The notes under the pieces are model-generated. The model was not told where the DNA came from and ran no database searches. It saw only the letters and a list, made by a program, of their open reading frames with translations. The translations under genes were made by a program, and so were the position numbers. From contig CM055837.1 in the NCBI GenBank assembly GCA_029582265.1, positions 4,759,148 to 4,823,147 of the forward strand: DNA of 64,000 nucleotides. The letters are read 5' to 3'. Positions 57,282 to 64,000 of this stretch are shown here, piece by piece (the stretch's first letter is position 1; each line of letters opens with the position of its first letter). This stretch comes from Zoroaster sp. YZ-2022 (taxonomy: Eukaryota > Echinodermata > Asteroidea > Forcipulatida > Zoroasteridae).

Positions 57282-58189
57282 TTAACCAATCCCTTTAAAT
57301 CACAAACTGCAAAAAAAAATTCTTTCACTGAAGGCTAGACAATCGTGTACATTTACACAGAATTTGTGTATTTGTACCTTGACTCGTTGGAAAAAAACAA
57401 CTTACTGGTTAATTGTCCTTCACGTATCCTAGGTCACCGCAGGTCACGTATGACTAATTAATTCACTGTTTTGACTGGGATTTGTGGCTTTGGTGGCTGG
57501 TTGATATTGGGCTTAGCATGGATATTCTAGAAGATGGGTGCTGCTGTGAGTGTAATTGTTTGAGGTTACAGGTGTAACCATAAACCAGAGAGATTGTTTA
57601 TCATACTGTACAAGGAAGGTGGGAAGCATTATTTTGGCTGAGTGGGAAAGGGGGAGGGGGGGTATATAGTGGAAGGGGATTGGAACAGCTGGTGTGTAGA
57701 CATTGTAAATGTAAAAGATTGTTCCGATTGTTATGAATTCCAGAATTGTAGGGGTGTAGTTGCAACTTAGCCAGTTAGATTACATGTACATGTTCTTGGT
57801 GTACTTGGTATGTTCAACTGTGTACATATTGTACATACATTTAGTTATGTACATGTGTATACAGGTACATGTACAAGGTATGTAGTTTGTTTTCCAAATT
57901 GTGCTTTGCACTTTTTCTCTTTAATCTTGTAAAGCCTACCAGAAAACGCATACACCATTTAAATTGGAAATGACGCAGACAAATTGTTGAAGAATTTTGC
58001 AAGTCATTATCGGGGAGATAGAGGAGATGTCCCAATGAATTATGTCTGTGATTGGAGTCTTACCTCTAAACAATCCCATATCTGTGACACTGACATTATG
58101 TGTATCTTGTTGTCTGTACTCACTCCTCCGATCAAATTCTTGCATTGTTTTTGAAAATACAGGTGAGCACCAGTGAAGGATTTTGCTTC
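57282..58189. other. Unannotated intron DNA
   Basis: The first 140 bp are related to 55600-55735. Nothing else is recognisable. Confidence 0.4.
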
Positions 58190-58197
58190 ATTTCATA

Positions 58198-58597
58198 TAG
58201 GGCTGTGTCGGGTATCTGGGTATCCGTATCCGGATACCCGACCGAAAACCCGACCGAAACGGTCATTACCCGGTTCCATTTTTCGGTTCCAATTACCTGT
58301 ACACTACTTTTTAAACTTTGGACTTAACATTTGAGCGGTGCAAACAGAAATCTGTGACTCTTGAACAGTGCACTTGTACAGACAATTATCTTTAAATTCA
58401 AGAGATTACACTCCAATAAAGAAAAGATTGATAGATTGGTATCCTCTGTATTATAAAAGTCAATTTGTTACCATTTACAGTACATGTATTTGTACACCAC
58501 CGGAGGCATGTTTTCAACAAAAATGAAAACGGGTATCCGGGTATCCGAAGTTTCCTGATTTCGGGTATCCGGTTCCAAAAATATCCAAAAAGCTACA
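58198..58597 (-). mobile_element. hAT-like MITE, inverted relative of 35121, one end lost
   Basis: TAGGGCTGTGTCGGGTATC at the left. The interior mirrors 35121-35500 (CACCACCGGAGGCATGTTTT; CGGTTCCAAAAATATCC). The right terminus has lost GCACAGCCCTA. Confidence 0.78.
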
Positions 58598-59018
58598 CAA
58601 AATACACATTCTTGTCATAAAATGTTTAGATTTGCATTTCAAAATTAGAATTTCATACACACAAAATGATTTTCTGGCTATGCACAATTTTCGAACAAAC
58701 TCATTCCCTGAGCACTGCTTGACACTTGTGAGATTTGCTACTGTATAAATCGTGGTACTAATGTAATGCAATTGGAAAACATTTTGAGTAAATGTTGTAC
58801 ATGTATTCATGTATCCATATGTATGCTGGTTTGTTAGCGATGCAAATGAGGGGTGAAGCATGTTTCTATTTCTATATAAACGATATATGAGAGATGATGC
58901 AGAACAAATTGAGACTGCTTCAAATCGGCCATTATCTCATTAGCATTACTTTAGTCTCATGAGACCAAAAGTGATATTCAACTGGTGGATTTGACTTGTC
59001 TTATTTCTTGCCTCTCAG

Positions 59019-59144
59019 ATGAAGAAAGTAATGGGTCATCTAGCCAACTAAAATCAGAGAATGGGGAGAGATCAAGACAAGAATCAGGCTCTACAGAGGG
59101 CAGCAGAGGGGATGGACCGCCGACAAGAAGTAGGGCACAACCTG
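59019..59144 (+). CDS. Exon 3 of MAP7/ensconsin-like gene
   Basis: 126 nt between acceptor CTTGCCTCTCAG and donor CCTG|GTGAGT. Two bases complete GAT with the G left by exon 2, then 41 codons (residues about 129-169), and one base remains. The product begins EESNGSSSQLKSENG and continues with Ser/Arg/Gly-rich sequence to RSRAQP. It is hydrophilic and predicted disordered, bridging the acidic leader and the basic helix. Exon and intron phases fit on both sides, the best evidence that exons 2 to 4 form one transcript. Confidence 0.85.
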
Positions 59145-59162
59145 GTGAGTAACACAAATTCA

Positions 59163-59365
59163 GGCCTGTGATTTCTCAGGATTTTTAACAAATCTCCCTT
59201 TGCTTCAGATTTTCTTGAAAGAAGAGAAGTAGCAACCAAGGAAATAAAGAATTGAAGTAGCCTGTATCATGTCCAAGCCTCTAGTTTCTTGTCCTTTAGA
59301 CCAAAGGGAGACCCAGGCCTGCTTCCCATTTTTCAAGATTTTTTACCTTTGTCAAATCACACCCA
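59163..59365. repeat. CAGGGG-family copy in intron 3
   Basis: CAGGCCTGTGATTTCTCAGG, AAATCTCCCTTTGCTTCAG, GACCAAAGGGAGACCC, ending AAATCACACCCATG. Related to 22648. A matching 6-bp duplication is not evident. Confidence 0.7.
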
Positions 59366-59715
59366 TGACACATGCAGCCCTGACACATGCAGCCCTGACA
59401 CGTTTTTTTGTCCACACTGCAGACATTTTTTTATAGTCTCTGGAGACAGAAACTGATTCTTTTGAGGCACGATATACTAAAAAGTGTTTCTGCTATTACA
59501 TGTACATGATGACGCAGTGGCCATCTTGTTTTGTAATACACAAGTCTATAGGAATCAAAGTGAGGCTCTTGTCCAACATAGACTGGTCCCTTTTATGTCA
59601 TGATTTAGTTCATGCTTAATAATGACCTCCAGTCAAGGAACCAGACAATTATGGAGGAGTTGTGTTATTGATTTGAAAACTGACTCATCCGAGTAATTCT
59701 TTCTTACCTTTTCAG

Positions 59716-59879
59716 TTTTAGATGCCTCAAAGCGAAAAGAAAAAACCAACAGACAGAACAAATATAGGAATCAACAGATAGACACGAGACAGAAACGAAT
59801 CCAGGATAACAGACACAAGGATAGTGATCACAGAGCTGAAATACGAGAGAGGAAGAAGAGACAAGAACAGGAGGATCTG
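59716..59879 (+). CDS. Exon 4 of MAP7/ensconsin-like gene (basic helical segment)
   Basis: 164 nt from acceptor TTACCTTTTCAG to donor CTG|GTGAGT. Two bases complete GTT, then 54 codons (residues about 171-224), ending in phase 0. The product is very rich in Lys, Arg, Glu, Gln and Asp (ASKRKEKTNRQNKYRNQQ; EIRERKKRQEQEDL) with almost no hydrophobics, consistent with a single long charged helix. MAP7 proteins bind the microtubule lattice through such a helix at the same place relative to the RRSxER/SKRLSSS block of the next exon. It is shorter than the vertebrate helix, so an exon may be missed or the protein is divergent. Confidence 0.85.
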
Positions 59880-59883
59880 GTGA

Positions 59884-60510
59884 GTTCATTGGTTGTAATT
59901 GAATGGAGGCTGGTGTTTCGAGGCCTCTGATTGGTGGGGTGTAACATCATCCATGCCTTTGGAATGATTTACCTCTGTACATTCGTGAATCTCAATCTGT
60001 TGACTTCTTCAAGAAGAATTTAAAAACTCATCTTATGTGTATTGCCTATAAGGACTACTAACATTCATTTATGCATTTTTTTATCTTTTGTTTAGTATTA
60101 TATTTCATTTGCTGTTGTATTGTTATGCTATTGTATAGAAAATTATCTTGTTGACTGTAAAGCGCCTTGAGCACTTCTTGGTGGATATGTGCGCATTATA
60201 AATCTTCTGTATTATTATTTTATTATTATTATTATCAGATATGGAAAGATCGGGTGGGTTTATTGGTTGATTTTGAATGGAGGCTGGTGTTTCGAGGCCT
60301 CTGATTGGTTGGGATGTAACATCATTACCAAATATGGACGGATCGGGTGGTTTTATTGGTTGAATTTGAAAGGAGGCTGGCTTTTGAGGCCTCTGATTGG
60401 TTGGGTGTAACGTTATAATCAAATATGGAAGAATCGGGTAGGTTCATTTATTGATTTTGAATGGAGGCCAGTGTTTCTAGAATGCTGATTGGTGGACTGA
60501 AATCATGATC
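59884..60510. repeat. About 91-bp tandem repeat in intron 4, interrupted by a LINE
   Basis: Four units with TATTGGTTGATTTTGAATGG, AGGCTGGTGTTTCGAGGCC and CTGATTGGTTGGGRTGTAAC. The first unit starts five bases after the exon 4 boundary and is split by the LINE end at 59953-60236. Confidence 0.88.
59953..60236 (+). mobile_element. CR1/L2-like LINE 3' end in intron 4
   Basis: A reverse transcriptase C-terminus (WNDLPLYIRESQSVDFFKKN, then LKTHLM, stop at 60059-60061), 3' UTR, tail GCGCCTTGAGCACTTCTTGG, TGGATATGTGCGC and (ATT)n. 5'-truncated on insertion. Confidence 0.88.
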
Positions 60511-60813
60511 AGATTTGGAATGATTGGCTGAGTTATATTAATATTTAATTCTTGTATAGCATATTTCACATACATGTCATGTCTTTACATATTACCCCCT
60601 GGTCATTGGGCCAATATCATTGCTCTAATCTTTCTTAGCTAAGTTTTGCTCAGCAAAACTTTTCTGTGCTGAGCAAATTTTTGTGCTTAGTAGCTTTATG
60701 AAATTTGCCCTTGATTGAAATTCTTTATTAGATTATCAGAAGAAATTAGTTGAACAATCAAATCTTTCTTTGTAGTAAAATGTTCCAAACGATATTCTTT
60801 TCTTATTACATAG

Positions 60814-61231
60814 GCACGTAAAGAAGCAATTGTTCGACGCTCAAGAGAGCGCTCAGACAACGCTCGTGAGAAACGTCGATCTTGGAGTGCATTTGGCTCT
60901 CGAGACTATTCTTCCCCGGTCCCCAGTAACGGGTCACCAGCAACTGCTAGAGGTCGCAGCACCGACAGGATGTCCGAGCGTCAAACCTACTCCGGGGTGC
61001 TCCCCCTAGGCACAAGCAAGAGGCTATCAAGTTCGGTGTCGTCACTACACAAGCCGGTGCATCTGGTGCGGCTCGGACCGAACGAGAACGACTGGTTCGA
61101 GGTTCACATCCCGGAACCACTGCCCCGCAGGGGGTCATCACCAGGCAACGACAAGAAAAATGATTCTTCTCCTTTGCCCGCCAGTAGTAGTGCAACCCCC
61201 CGCCACCACATGTCCTCACCCAATCTTGCAT
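60814..61231 (+). CDS. Exon 5 of MAP7/ensconsin-like gene (MAP7 signature block)
   Basis: 418 nt from acceptor TTCTTATTACATAG to donor GCAT|GTAAGC: 139 codons (residues about 225-363) and one base. Starts ARKEAIVRRSRERSDN, has a basic-Trp motif RRSWS (W about 248), then a Ser/Pro/Arg-rich stretch and GTSKRLSSSVSSL (about 290-302). In human MAP7 the same order occurs: an EAVVRR-type helix end, a RWSW motif, and ISKRLSSSSATL about 50-60 residues after the VRR motif (family knowledge). This is the main basis for the family call. MAP7/ensconsin binds microtubules through its N-terminal part and recruits and activates kinesin-1 through a C-terminal domain, which is not in this window. The remainder (WFEVHIPEPLPRRGSS; RHHMSSPNLA) is unlike anything I recall. 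The gene is incomplete at the right edge. Confidence 0.85.
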
Positions 61232-63439
61232 GTAAGCTAATGATTAACATACCACCTAACACATTGCTAAAGGATTTGCCGTTCAAAGAAAATTGTCTGG
61301 TTGGCCCGAGCTTCACAAATCATATTTTTGTTATGATAAAAAATTATGTATCTAATTATATTTTTTGGGGAAAAAACAAAAAACAAACAAAAACAAACTA
61401 GCCTTTCCACTAAAAATATATTTTTTTAATTTTAATTTTTAATTTTTAATTAAAAAAATATATATATACATGTATGTATTTATGTCAAAGAGAGACTGCT
61501 AAAGTTTACAATTACAAGTAGAAGGATTTTTTTCCTCCACATTTAAAGCATGTAACATGTATTGGAAAACCAGATTGAAATAACTTCATCATAACTCATT
61601 GAAAATATAGAAAAAACATGCTTTGGGGCATTAAAAGCGTGGAGACATGTCCAGCACAAATTCTCAGTCAGCTAGGGGGTCTCAATACCTTATATAGCTA
61701 TGGCAAATCCTGCAGTAAAATGACATTGCAATCATCCTATCACTGACATTGCATACCATAATGGCCCCGTGGGAAACCATCTTAATGGTCAATTTTCTAC
61801 GACACTGGTGTTTTTTTTGGGTCTTATTCCACATGGTTAAGGGTCTTATCGCCTTCTAGGATTCGCATAAAGAATTCATTTGCATATCATGGTACTTGGG
61901 GATATATATTTCAAGAGGAATTTATTAAATTTTTTGTAAAAAATTTAATTGTTTTTAGAATTTTGTGCCAAAATTATTGCCGTGAGGTTTTTGAGCATGA
62001 GATGAGAAAATGATTTTGTTGGTGCAAACTCCAGTGATTTGTTTAATTTATTTGCTTTTTGGTTGAGTTCTTTTATCCCAAAGCAAAAGGCTGTTTTATT
62101 TTCTCACAAGACCAGAAATCAAGTGAAATTTGAATTATGAGTTGTGTTAGAAATTAATTTGAAATTCGTTCAATGTTCCTATTTGTTTGATATGTTGTAT
62201 TATTCATTAATATTTTTAATGAAAACAACATTTAATTTGTTTATCTACACCTACAGGGAATAGAAATTGGTTACAAGAAGTTCTAAATACACTGTAGTAC
62301 AAATTTAAATGTTCGGCAGCCTGTGGATTTCCCCTTCAAATTAACTTTAGACTGACACATAGTCTCCCTTGGCTGTCAGCTTATAACTGTAAAGAAATTC
62401 TAATTGAAATGATATTTTAAATTACTAATATAATTTCTCCATACTGGAGTAGTAAAACTTCAGCCAATGCAAATAAGTCAAAATATTTTTGATGAATTTG
62501 ATCCAAGATGAAACTCTTACATCAAGGTTATTATTTGTCTTCATTTAAAATGTTATTGAAAATATTTTGCAAAAATGATAAAAAATTTAAGATTTCTTCC
62601 AAGAGAAATGGTTTTCTAGCATTAAGAATTTAATATACGTACATCAACCTTGAATATATGACTATCTCTAGATATGACACAAATTCTTGATCAAACTGTT
62701 ATTCATTATGACAATTTAGTAGACCATAGCTGGATAACTCAGTTGGTCCAGTAATCAGTAGGTTATAGTTTACTTTTCCCGTTTAGTAATTTGTTATTTG
62801 TTACTCCAAAGTACCCCCCCCCCCCCCACAAAAACAACAATAACAATATACAGACATAGGACGAAACTAATTTACCAAAAGACAGATTACATGTACATGT
62901 ATATACCATTAGGTGAGATTGTTTTTTAGATTTTCAGGATTTATATTTTTTATTATTAGCATTTGGGATCCTTAATGACAGAAATCAAAGCTCGTTCTCC
63001 GTTACCTAATACTGCAATACCTCTCCTTAATTACCTGACCTTTTAAACTTTACCTGAACTATGCCGGTCATTCCAGCTCAATTATCATGTATACAGTTTC
63101 CCTTCATTCTTGTTAGGAATCTGGGTTTATTTAGAGCTCGGTGTCCTTTACCTAAAGGTTTCTAAGCTTTTTGTCGTTCAAAATCTAGTCTTGAATATAT
63201 TATCGATGAAAAAAGACTGTTTTACTTACATTGATTAAAATGTTATGAATAATTATTCAAATAGATAAATAGTAATAACGGTAAGCCGTTTTTGTACAGA
63301 GCACCTCAATAAGTCTCCTACAAACTTACACCTGAAAAAGTATTTTAACAAAATTGGTAAGTTGATAGAAAACTGTGGTATGTTAGGAACAGTTAGTATA
63401 GCATTTTTAAAACTACACTCAAAAATTTGATTGGCCTGG

Positions 63440-64000
<561 letters not shown>

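Larger units (their letters stand above)
42212..59018 (+). other. Intron 2 (about 17 kb)
   Basis: From donor GTAAAA at 42212 to acceptor CTTGCCTCTCAG ending 59018. The flanking exons agree in phase 1. The contents are mobile elements listed separately. Confidence 0.7.

Overview
This window is nuclear DNA from an animal, most likely a marine invertebrate deuterostome such as an echinoderm. That placement is an inference of low certainty. It rests on the tRNA-derived SINEs, the CR1/L2-like LINE ends, the pervasive ACATGT-rich simple sequence and the very large repeat-filled introns. It is not bacterial: protein-coding sequence occurs only as short exons bounded by GT/AG splice sites, and most long open frames are tandem repeats or transposon remnants.

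Two conventional genes are supported. A tRNA-Arg(ACG) lies at 441-513 on the minus strand. A split protein-coding gene runs left to right on the plus strand from 846 past the right edge, with exons at 846-894, 41879-42211, 59019-59144, 59716-59879 and 60814-61231. The splice phases agree throughout. The exons encode an acidic, Ser/Thr-rich N-terminus, a Lys/Arg/Glu/Gln-rich helical segment, and a block with VRRSRER, RRSWS and SKRLSSS motifs that resembles the N-terminal microtubule-binding part of MAP7/ensconsin. The gene's 3' part is outside the window. Intron 1 is about 41 kb and intron 2 about 17 kb.

Almost everything else is mobile or repeated DNA inside these introns. The dominant theme is a set of non-autonomous elements bounded by TTAA target duplications. 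They fall in four terminal classes: CCCTAACC (telomere-like ends, three internal subfamilies), CCAGTTCGC, CCCTCCTACT, and AGGGAC. They often abut and share a single TTAA, or nest in one another (14737-15206, 36129-36842, 40367-40871, 47856-49387). Other classes are hAT-like MITEs with 8-bp duplications (7301, 8546, 21875, 35121, 50405), a CAGGGG-ended group with 6-bp duplications (15719, 22648, 33375, 57063), TA-flanked Tc1/mariner-like MITEs (42448, 45163, 48916, 63517), tRNA-Leu-like and tRNA-Thr-like SINEs, CR1/L2-like LINE 3' ends (26888, 52400, 59953), and large foldback elements (3726, 14050, 33984, 44621, 47218). An 81-bp tandem repeat occurs at four loci (4041, 43655, 45540, 51936).

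Layout: 1-900 holds the tRNA and the gene's first exon. 900-41878 is intron 1, with a first part of tandem repeats and TTAA/hAT elements, a SINE and foldback zone at 11-16 kb, and nested TTAA elements at 35-41 kb. 42-59 kb is intron 2, with MITEs, SINEs, a nested cluster at 47.8-49.4 kb and a LINE at 52.4-53.4 kb. 59-61.2 kb holds three closely spaced exons. 61.2-64 kb is AT-rich intron ending in a recent mariner-like MITE and microsatellites. The most notable result is the TTAA network: several empty/filled site pairs can be read within this single window.
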